A stretch of 49,535 nucleotides of DNA from Pseudomonas sp. Fl4BN1 (GCF_009908285.1 NZ_JAAARM010000042.1:1-49535), one strand, 5' to 3'; positions 7,882 through 16,304 are shown, numbered from the stretch's first letter. Made by a program: numbers and translations. Notes: generated from the sequence alone by a model not told the origin.

Positions 7882-9189
7882 CTAGAAGCGATAGGTATAG
7901 TTCAGGTAGAAGCGTTCGGCGCTGTGACTGATGATGCCCGCCGGCCCCCGGGAGATGCTCTGGCGCTGGACCCCATCGGGTTCGCCCTGGGTGCGGAAAC
8001 GTCCGTGCAGCCAGGCCAGGTCCAGGCCCTTGAGCGCACCGTCGAACTGGTATTGCAGCACGCTCTGGAATTCCCGCCGGGAAAATCCCTGGTAGCCCCG
8101 AGCGTGATCGGAGAAGGCGTAATGCAGGTCGAGCTTGAGCCGCGGCAGGCCGACATCGGCGAAATCCATGCCCCCCAGCAACTTGACCATCTCCTCGTTT
8201 TCCAGACCGAAGTAGTAGAACAACTTGCCGCTGCTGTTCCAGGTGCCGTGGTCCTGGGCGAAGAAGGTGCGGTCAAAGTCATCGCCCCAGACCTTGTTCC
8301 AGGTCAGCCCGGTGTAATAGCGACTGAACCGGTACTTGAAGGACAGGTCCAGGTGACGGGCATCGTGGGAAGACTCCGCCTCATAAAGCCCGCGCACGCC
8401 GCCGTACTCGAAGCGCTTGCCGGCGTCCTGCTGGCGGCCCCAGATGGCATGGATGTCGATGCCGCGCCCGGGAGCCAGCTCGAAGCCATGGGCCAGCTTC
8501 ACCGAGGAACTGCGCAGGTAGTCCCGGGCTACGCCGTGTTCCAGTTGCAAGCGACTGCCATCGGGCAGTACGTAACCCAGGGCATAGAGCCGCAGGTCTT
8601 CGATCGTGCGCCCCTGGTGATTGCGCAAGTCCTGGCTCCAGCCTGATTCGTTGCGCGGACTGAAGCCGTCGATACGGCTCAGGTTCAAGCTCAGGGCACC
8701 GTACTCGTAACCCAGGTCCTGGCCCAGGGTGGCCGCTGGCAGGATGCGCGAATAGCGGTCATCGCGGTACAGCTCGTATTGCCGGCTTTTTTTCCCCACG
8801 CCACCACTCAAGGTTCCGTTCTCGTCGACCCAACGTCCGCGCAGGTACAGCTCCAGGGGTTTGGCGATGCCGTGGGGCTGCTGCACGCTGCGATCGGCCC
8901 GCAGGTTGCTGATGCTGTTGGCCTCACGCCCTACATGCAGCGCATCTGCCAGGCCGTAGCTGTAATCGATGCCCAGCACGTCGCGGTACCAGCCGGAACT
9001 GAAACTGAACTGGGTGGCCTGCACCCATTCATCCCGGGTCGGGCCGAACCCTCCCCCGTCATTTTCCTTCCAATAGGATTGGCTGTAGCGCAAGGACGTG
9101 CGGCTATCCTCGAGAAACCCTTCAGCTCCTGCCCCGGTGCATACCAGACAGCACAACAACCCCGTCATATAACGTTGTTCAGCCCACAT
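7882..9189 (-). CDS. OprD family outer-membrane porin (amide/N-acyl cluster)
   Basis: I take the start at 9189 (MWAEQRYM), preceded by AGGTG. The 435-residue product has a signal peptide ending near GAGAEG, then GFLEDSRTSLRYSQSYW. The FLED(S/A)-type start, repeated aromatic beta-strands and the terminal sequence YLNYTYRF, with C-terminal Phe, are typical of OprD specific porins. These usually pass small carboxylates or peptides. The gene lies directly downstream of an IclR regulator and an amidase/transporter/hydrolase set. It has its own 176-nt leader holding a palindrome that recurs upstream of the hydrolase gene. The porin is therefore the likely outer-membrane entry for that pathway's substrate, which I cannot name. 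Confidence 0.9.
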   Translation of the reverse strand: MWAEQRYMTGLLCCLVCTGAGAEGFLEDSRTSLRYSQSYWKENDGGGFGPTRDEWVQATQFSFSSGWYRDVLGIDYSYGLADALHVGREANSISNLRADRSVQQPHGIAKPLELYLRGRWVDENGTLSGGVGKKSRQYELYRDDRYSRILPAATLGQDLGYEYGALSLNLSRIDGFSPRNESGWSQDLRNHQGRTIEDLRLYALGYVLPDGSRLQLEHGVARDYLRSSSVKLAHGFELAPGRGIDIHAIWGRQQDAGKRFEYGGVRGLYEAESSHDARHLDLSFKYRFSRYYTGLTWNKVWGDDFDRTFFAQDHGTWNSSGKLFYYFGLENEEMVKLLGGMDFADVGLPRLKLDLHYAFSDHARGYQGFSRREFQSVLQYQFDGALKGLDLAWLHGRFRTQGEPDGVQRQSISRGPAGIISHSAERFYLNYTYRF

Positions 9190-9286
9190 GAGATCACCTG
9201 TTCTTATTATTGGAAGTGGCGTCATGGCCGCCGATGGCGGACCAGGCTTCATTCTCGGAGCCGCGGGGCAAAGGGCAATCGCTATA

Positions 9287-9305
9287 GGTTCCACAGGATG
9301 GAACC
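9287..9305. promoter_or_regulatory. Palindrome upstream of the OprD porin, probable IclR-type operator
   Basis: GGTTCCA and TGGAACC form a perfect 7-bp inverted repeat around CAGGA, about 98 bp upstream of the porin start. An almost identical palindrome with spacer CTGGA lies at 14366-14382, upstream of the M20 hydrolase gene. Short TTCCA/TGGAA dyads are usual for IclR-family regulators, and one is encoded next door. Assignment to that regulator is inference. Confidence 0.65.
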
Positions 9306-9365
9306 CGAAGGGGCAGCGCGGTTTTACGCGCGGTTCGGGGCCAAGCGCTGAGGGCGAGGAATGGC

Positions 9366-10136
9366 TCAGGCGAGGGTTTTCTGCAGTTGCTCGATGGTTT
9401 CGGCCAGCAGCCCCAAGTGACGACTGCGCACCTGTTCGACACAGGTCAGGTCCATCGGCCAATGCAGGGCAATGCTGCCGATCACTCGACCTTCAGCCTG
9501 CAACGGCAAGGCCACCGCACGAATCAGAAAAGGCAGGCGCACCGGATACTCCCAATGGCCTTCCGTACGCTGGCCGAACCCCAACTGCTGGGACTCGGCG
9601 CAGGTCTGCAGCTGATCCTCGGTGGGCACCCGCTCACGTGCGGCCAGGCGCTCGACTTCATCGCGGGCCAGGCCTCCCAGGCAGGCCTTGCCCATGGCCG
9701 AGTGAAACAGGCTGGCGTGCTGACCGACAATCCGGCTGTTGTTCGGGTAGCGCTTGCGCAACACTGCGGGCACCGAGCTTTCCAGGACTTCCAGGCAATC
9801 GCCATCGAAACTCGACAGGTCACTGACCAGCCCAGTGCGTGCACTCAATTCCAACAGCCAGGGCGCCGCCTGCTCTACCAGGTGGCGCTTGAAACGCTGC
9901 CGATGGTCACCGAACAGGCTTCGCGCACTCAGGTGATAACGCCGGTCACTCAGGCCACGGTAGATCCAGCCCTGCTCCTGTAAGGTCAGCAACATGCGCG
10001 ACACGGTGGCCTTGGGCAGGCACGTCAGGTAGTGCAGCTCCTCCAGGCCCAGGGCCTGGTGCTGGCCCAGCAACTCGACGATGGCCAGCGCCCGTTCCAC
10101 AGAACGCACGCCGCCGCTTTCTACCTTGCTGGCCAT
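9366..10136 (-). CDS. IclR family transcriptional regulator
   Basis: The 256-residue protein starts at 10136 (MASKVESGG) with GGGAG upstream. It has the standard IclR layout: an N-terminal winged HTH (RSVERALAIVELLGQ, then LEELHYLTCLPKATVSRMLLTL), a linker helix, and a C-terminal effector domain with HSAMGKACLGGL and the late VIGSIALHWP stretch. It is encoded 64 nt after the amidase gene on the same strand, so it is probably co-transcribed with it. Its 3' end precedes the porin leader. A matching palindrome occurs before the porin and before the M20 hydrolase gene, so local control of the amidase/transporter/porin set is likely. The effector is unknown. Confidence 0.92.
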   Translation of the reverse strand: MASKVESGGVRSVERALAIVELLGQHQALGLEELHYLTCLPKATVSRMLLTLQEQGWIYRGLSDRRYHLSARSLFGDHRQRFKRHLVEQAAPWLLELSARTGLVSDLSSFDGDCLEVLESSVPAVLRKRYPNNSRIVGQHASLFHSAMGKACLGGLARDEVERLAARERVPTEDQLQTCAESQQLGFGQRTEGHWEYPVRLPFLIRAVALPLQAEGRVIGSIALHWPMDLTCVEQVRSRHLGLLAETIEQLQKTLA

Positions 10137-10200
10137 AGTCCGAACTCCCTGACAGAAGATGGGTAAAGGCTTTACCGCCTGTTCAATAGCACTTGCTTGG

Positions 10201-11658
10201 TTACAGCAGGTTGCCCGGGGGCCGTTGCCGTACCCATTGCGTGAGCTGTTCGTGGGCATGAGCCAGTTGCAGCACCGCGTGGTCGGCCTGGGCCGGGCCG
10301 ATGATCTGCAAGCCCATGGGCAAGCCGGCCAGGTTGAACCCCACCGGAATGCTGATACTGGGCAGACCGGCCAGGGTCGGACCGATCACCACTTCCATCC
10401 AGCGGTGATAAGTGTCCATTTCCTGCCCATCGATCTGCCTTGGCCAAGCCTGTCGTGCATCGAAAGGGAACACCTGAGCAGTGGGCAGCAGCAGAAAATC
10501 GTAACGTTCAAACAGCCGCTGCAGGGCGCGATACCAATCGCTGCGGCTCTGGGAAGCGCGGTACACATCCGCGGCACTCAGGTTCGCCGCGCCCTCCACC
10601 TCCCAGCGTGCCTCGGGCTTGAGCCAACGGCGTTTGTCCGGGTCGCTGTGCAGCAGCCCCAAAGAGCCCTGGACCAGCCAATGCCGGTGCACCAGCCAAC
10701 AGTCCCACAGCTGCGCCAGGGAGAACTCCGGCTGGCAGTTCTCCACTTCGCAGCCCAGGCTGGTGAAGTCCGCCAAGGCTTTTTCGCACAGCCCCAGCAC
10801 ACCTTGCTCCATGGCCAGGTAACCGTTGTAGTCGCCCATCCAGCCCAGGCGCAGGCCCCGCACGTCGCGTTGCAGGGGAGCATTCAACAGCGCCGGATCA
10901 TCCGTGAGCGACAAGGGCACCCGCGGGTCGTAACCGGCCTGGGTCCCCAGCAGCCGCGCCACATCGGCAACAGTGCGCCCCATCGGCCCCTCGGTAGCCA
11001 GTTGCTGCACGAACAATTCCGGAGTCGGGCCGAATGGTACCCGGCCCTGGGAGGGACGCATGCCGAACACGTTATTGAACGCCGCCGGATTGCGCAGCGA
11101 ACCCATCATGTCGCTGCCATCGGCCACCGGCAGCATGCGCAGGGCCAGGGCCACCGCGGCCCCACCGCTGCTGCCGCCAGCACTCAAGGTGCTGTCATAG
11201 GCATTGCCGGTGGTGCCGAACAGTTGGTTATAGGTATGTGAGCCGAGGCCAAACTCCGGCACGTTGCTCTTGCCGACGATGATCGCGCCGCTGGCCCGGA
11301 CCCGCGCCACACTGATGGCGTCCACGGCCGGCACCTGCTCGGCGAACAACGGCGAGCCCATGCTGGTGGTCAACCCGGCGGTGGCCGCCAGGTCCTTGAT
11401 CGCCTGGGGCATGCCGTGCATCCAGCCCATGGACTGCCCCTGATCCAGCTGCCGGTCACGCTCGTCGGCCTGGGCCAGCAGGACTTCGGGAGCGCACAGG
11501 GACACCAGGGCGTTGACCTGCGGATTGAAACGCTCGATCTGCGCCAGATAGGCCTGCATCACTTCGCGACAGGACAGCTCGCGGGCATGGATCGCCCTGG
11601 ACAACTCCAGGGCATCCAGATCGACGATGGAGTCGGTCGGTTCGGGGTGGTTGCTCAA
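10201..11658 (-). CDS. Amidase, amidase-signature family
   Basis: The 485-residue enzyme has the amidase-signature catalytic set Lys88 (in PQAIKD), cis-Ser163 (GGSSGG) and Ser187 (GSDMMGS), so it should hydrolyse a carboxamide. The usual GSD(T/I)GGS loop reads GSDMMGS here, a variant of a catalytic-site region. The start codon is TTG at 11658: GGAGG lies seven bases before it, inside the end of the transporter gene whose stop is 2 nt away. No in-frame ATG there gives a full domain. With the upstream transporter and M20 amidohydrolase it forms a catabolic operon for an amide or N-acyl compound. The substrate is not deducible. Confidence 0.9.
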   Translation of the reverse strand: MSNHPEPTDSIVDLDALELSRAIHARELSCREVMQAYLAQIERFNPQVNALVSLCAPEVLLAQADERDRQLDQGQSMGWMHGMPQAIKDLAATAGLTTSMGSPLFAEQVPAVDAISVARVRASGAIIVGKSNVPEFGLGSHTYNQLFGTTGNAYDSTLSAGGSSGGAAVALALRMLPVADGSDMMGSLRNPAAFNNVFGMRPSQGRVPFGPTPELFVQQLATEGPMGRTVADVARLLGTQAGYDPRVPLSLTDDPALLNAPLQRDVRGLRLGWMGDYNGYLAMEQGVLGLCEKALADFTSLGCEVENCQPEFSLAQLWDCWLVHRHWLVQGSLGLLHSDPDKRRWLKPEARWEVEGAANLSAADVYRASQSRSDWYRALQRLFERYDFLLLPTAQVFPFDARQAWPRQIDGQEMDTYHRWMEVVIGPTLAGLPSISIPVGFNLAGLPMGLQIIGPAQADHAVLQLAHAHEQLTQWVRQRPPGNLL

Positions 11659-11660
11659 GA

Positions 11661-12965
11661 TTAGCCTCCCAGGGTCACGGCGTCGGGTTTGTCGTCTCTG
11701 ACTGCGTCATACATGCAATAAGTACCCAGCAGGCTGAGGACCGAGGTCAGCAAGACGTAGAAAGCGGGAGCCACCGGGGTGGCCATGACCTTGCTCAGCC
11801 AGGTCACGATCAGTGGCGCGAAGCCACCGAACAGCATCACTGTGACGTTATACGCCACCGATACCCCCGTGGAGCGCACCTCGATGGGAAACTGCTCGGC
11901 CAGGGCCGTGGGGCCGGGGCCGAAGAAACCGCCAATGGCACCACACAACAATATCTGCATCACCAACAGGCGCTCGATGGACGGCGCCGCGGCGACCCAC
12001 ACATACAAGGGATAGACCATGACGAAGAACGCCAGGGTGAAAGCCATCAGTACCGGGCGTCGACCAATGCGGTCGGACAGCGCCCCGGCAAAGGGAATCA
12101 CCAGGGTCATCAGGGCCACGGCAAACATCTGCACCAGCAACACCTGGTCCAGGGGCAGGCCGAGGTTGGTATGGGCGAACGTCGGCATGTTCACCAGCAC
12201 CACATAAAAGGACACCGTGCCGCCGCAACACATGCCCATGGACACCAGGATCGCCCGGCGATAGGCCGACACCACCTGCCACAGCCCAGGGCCGTTGCCG
12301 CGCACCTGTTTGCGCGCCTCAAGAAACGCCTCCGGCTCTTCCATGTACTTGCGGATCCACAGGCCCACCGGCCCGATCAACAGACCGATCACGAACGGCA
12401 GGCGCCAGCCCCAGAGATCCAGGGTCTGCGGCGAGAAGAAATGCGTCACCGCCGCCACCATCGCCGCGCCGCTGAACACCGCCAGGCACTGCCCCACCAA
12501 CTGCCAGGAGCCGTACAGGCCTTTTCTGTGGGGGGGGGCACTCTCCACCAGGTAGGCCGTGGCACTGGCGTACTCACCGCCGGTGGCAAAGCCCTGGAGC
12601 ATGCGCGCCACCACGATCAGCAGCGGCGCCCCGAGGCCGATGGCGGCGTAGTTGGGGGCGAACACAATCATCGCGATGGCCAGGGTCATCAGTTGGATGA
12701 TCACCAGCATCGCCGCCTTGCGGCCCTTGCGATCGGAATAGATCCCCAGCAACACGCCGCCTACCGGGCGCATGAAAAAACCCACACCGAAGGTGGCCAG
12801 GGCCATCAGCAGCGAGGTGTACTCATCCTCTGCCGGGAAGAACTGGCGGGCGATAACACTGGCGAGAAAGCCGTAGACGATGAAGTCATACCATTCCAGA
12901 GCGTTGCCAACGACGGCGGCTACCACCTGCCGAGTCTTGGAAACAGAGGGTATCGAGACACTCAT
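11661..12965 (-). CDS. MFS transporter, metabolite:H+ symporter (MHS) type
   Basis: The 434-residue protein has about 12 membrane helices. It carries MHS-subfamily marks: NALEWYDFIVYGFLA near the start, FFMRPVGGVLLGIYSDRKGRK after helix 2, and the repeat SDRIGRRP in the second half. AGGA lies eight bases before the ATG. Members import organic acids, betaines or ketoglutarate by proton symport. Between an M20 amidohydrolase gene and an amidase gene, this one probably imports their substrate. A run of nine G (nine C in the coding strand) falls in the ESAPPHRKG loop. The frame is intact in this sequence, but slippage there would truncate the protein. Confidence 0.92.
   Translation of the reverse strand: MSVSIPSVSKTRQVVAAVVGNALEWYDFIVYGFLASVIARQFFPAEDEYTSLLMALATFGVGFFMRPVGGVLLGIYSDRKGRKAAMLVIIQLMTLAIAMIVFAPNYAAIGLGAPLLIVVARMLQGFATGGEYASATAYLVESAPPHRKGLYGSWQLVGQCLAVFSGAAMVAAVTHFFSPQTLDLWGWRLPFVIGLLIGPVGLWIRKYMEEPEAFLEARKQVRGNGPGLWQVVSAYRRAILVSMGMCCGGTVSFYVVLVNMPTFAHTNLGLPLDQVLLVQMFAVALMTLVIPFAGALSDRIGRRPVLMAFTLAFFVMVYPLYVWVAAAPSIERLLVMQILLCGAIGGFFGPGPTALAEQFPIEVRSTGVSVAYNVTVMLFGGFAPLIVTWLSKVMATPVAPAFYVLLTSVLSLLGTYCMYDAVRDDKPDAVTLGG
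12530..12538. repeat. G9 homopolymer inside the MHS transporter gene
   Basis: Nine consecutive G on the plus strand encode Ala-Pro-Pro-His in the cytoplasmic-loop motif ESAPPHRKG of the transporter. The reading frame before and after the tract matches the family, so nine is the in-frame length. It is a possible slippage site. Confidence 0.8.
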
Positions 12966-13065
12966 AGGATGTTCCTTGGATACTTTTGAGCCTTCTGCCG
13001 GGCTCGGAAAAGTGCCGGGTGCAAACTAAGCCCCGGGGCGGTCAGCAACACAGGAACAGGAAGGG

Positions 13066-14241
13066 TCAGGAGGGTTTGAGCCAGCTTTCCGCCAGGGCGC
13101 CCCAATAGGCCGCGCCCGTCAGGAGAATGTCGTCGTTGAAGTCGTAACCCGGGTTATGCACCATCGGCTGCGCCACGCCATTGCCGATGAACAGGTAGCT
13201 GCCGGGACAGCGTTGCAGCATCCAGCCGAAGTCTTCACTGCCCATCAGCTTCGGCGTGTTGCCGTTGACCGCCTCGGCCCCCACCAGCTCGACGCCGACC
13301 CGCCGGGCGAACTCGGTTTCTTCCGGGCTGTTGACCAGCACCGGATACGCCGGGCGATGGTCGATGCTGGCGCGGCAACCGAAGCTTTCGGCCTGGGTCT
13401 GGATAATGGCCTTGACCCGCTCCAGCATCAGCTCGCGCACCGGCGCATTGAGGGCCCGCAGGCTCAGACGCAGCAGCGCCTGCTGGGGAATCACGTTAGC
13501 CGCCTCACCGGCCTGCAGGGCGCCGACGGTCACCACTGCCGCTTCCTGGGCATCGATATTGCGCGCCACTACGGTCTGCAAGGCCATGACCATGCTAGCC
13601 GCCGCTACCAACGGATCCACCGCCAGGTGCGGCATGGAACCATGGCCGCCGACACCTTCGACGATCACATTGAGCAAGTCCTGGGAAGCCATCATCGGCC
13701 CCTCGCGAAAGCCCAGGTGCCCGGCCGACAGCCCTGGCATGTTGTGCAGGCCGAACAGTGCATCACAGGGAAAGCGCTCCAGCAGGCCATCGGCAAGCAT
13801 CGCCTCGGCGCCGCCCTGGCCCTCTTCCGCCGGCTGGAAGATCAGGTTCAGGGTGCCGTCGAACTGGCGAGTGGCCGCCAGATAACGGGCCGCCCCCAGC
13901 AGGATGGTGGTGTGGCCATCATGTCCGCAGGCATGCATGCAACCGCTGAAGCGGCTGCTGTAGGGCACTCCGGTGTTCTCGATGATCGGCAAGGCATCCA
14001 TGTCCGCCCGCAACCCCAGGGTGCGCGAGCCACTGCCGTTGCGCAGCACGCCAACAACCCCGGTCCTGCCGACGCCGGTGTGCACTTCGTAGCCCCACTC
14101 TTCAAGGCAACGGGCCACCAGCGCTGCGGTGCGATTCTCCTCGAAACCCAACTCGGGATGGGCATGAATGTCGTGGCGGATGGCTCGCAGGTCACTGGCA
14201 ATGTCGCTAAGCCAGGCAAGGATGTGCTGGTGTCGGGTCAT
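13066..14241 (-). CDS. M20D family amidohydrolase (hippurate hydrolase/aminoacylase-like)
   Basis: The 391-residue protein starts at 14241 (MTRHQHIL) after an AGAGGAGA ribosome site. The metal-binding motif HACGHDGH is at 103-110, and PAEEGQGG (137-144) supplies the catalytic and bridging glutamates. The dimerisation-domain motif GGHGSMPH follows. This is the M20D layout of HipO, IAA-amino-acid hydrolases and N-acyl-amino-acid deacylases, which remove an acyl group from an N-acylated amino acid. It is the first gene of the minus-strand run (hydrolase, transporter, amidase, IclR), with a 100-nt gap to the transporter. A palindrome like the one before the porin sits 125 bp upstream of its start. 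The substrate is unknown. Confidence 0.92.
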   Translation of the reverse strand: MTRHQHILAWLSDIASDLRAIRHDIHAHPELGFEENRTAALVARCLEEWGYEVHTGVGRTGVVGVLRNGSGSRTLGLRADMDALPIIENTGVPYSSRFSGCMHACGHDGHTTILLGAARYLAATRQFDGTLNLIFQPAEEGQGGAEAMLADGLLERFPCDALFGLHNMPGLSAGHLGFREGPMMASQDLLNVIVEGVGGHGSMPHLAVDPLVAAASMVMALQTVVARNIDAQEAAVVTVGALQAGEAANVIPQQALLRLSLRALNAPVRELMLERVKAIIQTQAESFGCRASIDHRPAYPVLVNSPEETEFARRVGVELVGAEAVNGNTPKLMGSEDFGWMLQRCPGSYLFIGNGVAQPMVHNPGYDFNDDILLTGAAYWGALAESWLKPS

Positions 14242-14365
14242 GGCGTATCTCCTCTGGGCCGGGTGGGTTCCCGTTCTTTTTTTGGAGCGATGCACGAGAT
14301 GCCAAGGCGTACTCGAAGCTCTGCGTCAGATAACCGCGAGCCAGAGCACAGGACAATCAAATGTG

Positions 14366-14382
14366 GTTCCACTGGATGGAAC
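14366..14382. promoter_or_regulatory. Palindrome upstream of the M20 hydrolase gene, probable IclR-type operator
   Basis: GTTCCA (14366-14371) and TGGAAC (14377-14382) flank CTGGA. The flanks add TGTG on the left and ACA on the right, which nearly extends the dyad. It matches the 9287-9305 site at all but one base of the 17-bp core. This shared signal links the two ends of the 9.2-14.3 kb cluster. Confidence 0.65.
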
Positions 14383-14412
14383 ACAAATGTGCCAGCAACG
14401 GATCAGCCAGCA

Positions 14413-14742
14413 TCAGGGCGCGAGACGACAACCTTCCCGCGGGCCCAGCCAGATGGCGCTGTGGGTACGCCCCAGGGCGCTGGCGGTGACACGCAGCGAC
14501 TGCACTTCATCGGCAAACCCGCTGATGGGCAGGTACTGGTGCACATAGGAGCGACAGTAGTCGGCGGGTTGTTGCATGACGTAACGACAGGAGCAGTACT
14601 CCTTGGCGGTGTAGGCGCCGAGGATATCCGGAAAGGCCTGCAAGGCCACCCGCTGTTGCCAGGTCCAGCCCAGCAGCAGGATCAGCCCCAGCAACAGCAG
14701 ACTGAGCCATGGGCGACGACGGACAAAGGCCCGGCGCTTCAT
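14413..14742 (-). CDS. Small membrane-anchored hypothetical protein with Cys motif
   Basis: I do not recognise this 109-residue protein. A basic N-terminus (MKRRAFVRRRP) leads into one membrane helix (about 12-28), which should anchor a periplasmic domain of about 80 residues. That domain contains EYCSCRYVMQQPADYCRSYV and a final GCRLAP, four cysteines in all, suggestive of disulfides. Its ATG overlaps the stop of the upstream serine-hydrolase gene by four bases (ATGA), so the two are translationally coupled and may act together in the periplasm. Nothing indicates an enzyme activity. Confidence 0.8.
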   Translation of the reverse strand: MKRRAFVRRRPWLSLLLLGLILLLGWTWQQRVALQAFPDILGAYTAKEYCSCRYVMQQPADYCRSYVHQYLPISGFADEVQSLRVTASALGRTHSAIWLGPREGCRLAP

Positions 14743-15836
14743 GGTTGCTCCGGGACGACAAACGCAGCGAGGACACGCTTGAGCAGTTCATTGTGCTGAT
14801 AGCTGTCGTCGCGATCGTCGCCGTATCGCACGATCACCAGGCGTTCTGCGGGCAGCACGTACAACGCCTGCCCCCAGTGTCCCAGGGCGGCGTAGGTATC
14901 CGCTGGCGCATCTGGCCAGGGCTGGGGGGCGCCGTCCACCGAGCGGTTGAGCCACCAGTGTCCGCCCGCCACAGCCACATCCTGGTTGGCCCGGTAACCC
15001 GTGAACGGCGTGCGGCAGAAGTCGACCCAAGCCTTGGGCAACAGTTGCCGGTCGCGCCAGCGGCCCTCGCGCTGCATCAGTAGACCGACACGCGCCAAGT
15101 CACGCGCAGTCAGATAGAGGTAGGACGAGGCGACGAAAGTACCTGCGGCATCACGCTCCCACACCGCCTGGGTAATGCCCAGAGGTTCGAACAGGGCCTG
15201 CCAGGGATAGTTTGCATACTGCTCGCTGCCCACCATGCCTCGCAGACTGGCGGCCAGCAGGTTGCTGTCGCCACTGGAGTAACGGAAGTCCTGGCCTGGT
15301 GGGCTGGCGGCCTGTTGTTGTGCGGCAAACGCGGCCATGTCCTGGTGCCCGCGGGTGTAGAGCATGGCCACCACCGAGGAATTGAGCGGGGCGTATTCGT
15401 AGTCTTCCTGCCAGTCCAGGCCCGAGGCCCAGTGCAGCAAGTGCTCCAGGGTGATAGCCGGATACTGCTGCAGCGCCGGGTAATACTTCGCCGCCGGGTC
15501 CTGGAGCTGGAAGCGGCCTTCACCGAAGGCAACGCCCAACACCACCGCCAACAGACTTTTGCTGGCAGACCAGATGAGATGAGGGGTCTGTGGTCCGGTG
15601 GCGCCGGCATAACGTTCGTAAAGCACCTGGCCATCGCGGATCACCAGCAAGGCGTCAGTGCGAATGCCTTCGTGGGACTGGTCGTCCCTGGGCACGAAGG
15701 CGTAGTCCTCCAGAGCCTTGAGCGCCGGGCTATCAACGGCCGGGCCGCGACTCCATTGTTGCGCCGGCCACTCCTCGGCCCGGGCCGGCATGCAGAGACA
15801 TGCAAGCAACGCCAGCAGGATCGGACCTTTGACCAT
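14739..15836 (-). CDS. Exported serine hydrolase, beta-lactamase (class C/NylB-like) family
   Basis: The 365-residue protein has a signal peptide ending PARA-EE (about residue 20). The class C-type SxxK motif is SASK at 90-93 (IWSASKSLLAVVLG), and YSSGDSN stands where the Tyr motif is expected. GHWG near the C-terminus fits the (K/H)xG position. This family includes AmpC, DD-peptidases, esterases and 6-aminohexanoate-dimer hydrolase. The YSSGDSN motif differs from the YxN of true AmpC, so resistance should not be assumed. It is coupled by a 4-bp overlap to a small Cys-containing membrane protein. No ampR-like regulator is adjacent. Confidence 0.88.
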   Translation of the reverse strand: MVKGPILLALLACLCMPARAEEWPAQQWSRGPAVDSPALKALEDYAFVPRDDQSHEGIRTDALLVIRDGQVLYERYAGATGPQTPHLIWSASKSLLAVVLGVAFGEGRFQLQDPAAKYYPALQQYPAITLEHLLHWASGLDWQEDYEYAPLNSSVVAMLYTRGHQDMAAFAAQQQAASPPGQDFRYSSGDSNLLAASLRGMVGSEQYANYPWQALFEPLGITQAVWERDAAGTFVASSYLYLTARDLARVGLLMQREGRWRDRQLLPKAWVDFCRTPFTGYRANQDVAVAGGHWWLNRSVDGAPQPWPDAPADTYAALGHWGQALYVLPAERLVIVRYGDDRDDSYQHNELLKRVLAAFVVPEQP

Positions 15837-15927
15837 GGATGAGCCTCGAATGACGTCAGTGGCCGAGCCTAGTTGAGGCGGATGACAGTTTCACTGCAAG
15901 GGCCCTCGCTTGTTGGCGCTGGCTGGC

Positions 15928-16304
15928 GTAGGGGGCATCAAGCCTTGTGCAAAACCTTCAGGCCTCTTCGCCGGCAAGCCGGCTCCTACAACAGCCCCCG
16001 GCACCCCGCCTCGTAGGAGCTGGCTTGCCAGCGAAGGCGTCATCGAGCCTTGTGCAAAACCTTCGGGCCCCTTCGCCGGCAAGCCGGCTCCTACAACAGC
16101 CCGCGACATCCCGCCTCGTAGGAGCTGGCTTGCCAGCGAAGGTGTCATCGAGCCTTGTGCAGAACCTTCGGGCCTCTTCGCCGGCAAGCCGGCTCCTACA
16201 ACCGCCCGCGGCATCCCGCCTCGTAGGAGCTGGCTTGCCAGCGAAGGCGTCATCGAGCCTTGTGCAAAACCTTCGGGCCCCTTCGCCGGCAAGCCGGCTC
16301 TTAC
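15928..16304. repeat. REP array, 105-nt period, between the serine hydrolase and the ACAD-like gene
   Basis: Intact GTAGGAGCTGGCTTGCC copies start at 16013, 16118 and 16223, exactly 105 nt apart, with opposite-orientation copies between them and a degenerate one near 15928. The linkers (about GGCGTCATCGAGCCTTGTGC) are nearly identical, so the array grew by duplication of a REP pair plus linker. The last copy (ending 16304) overlaps the stop codon of the next gene. It is non-coding. Confidence 0.92.

Noticed and set aside
9190..9462. N-terminal extension of the OprD-type protein by about 90 residues
   Set aside because: The extension has no signal peptide at its start, runs through the palindrome and overlaps the IclR gene; the start at 9189 has an SD and signal peptide.
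14739..15836. AmpC-type beta-lactamase, resistance gene
   Set aside because: SxxK is present but the YxN motif is not canonical (YSSGDSN) and no ampR is near, so only family-level serine hydrolase is supported.
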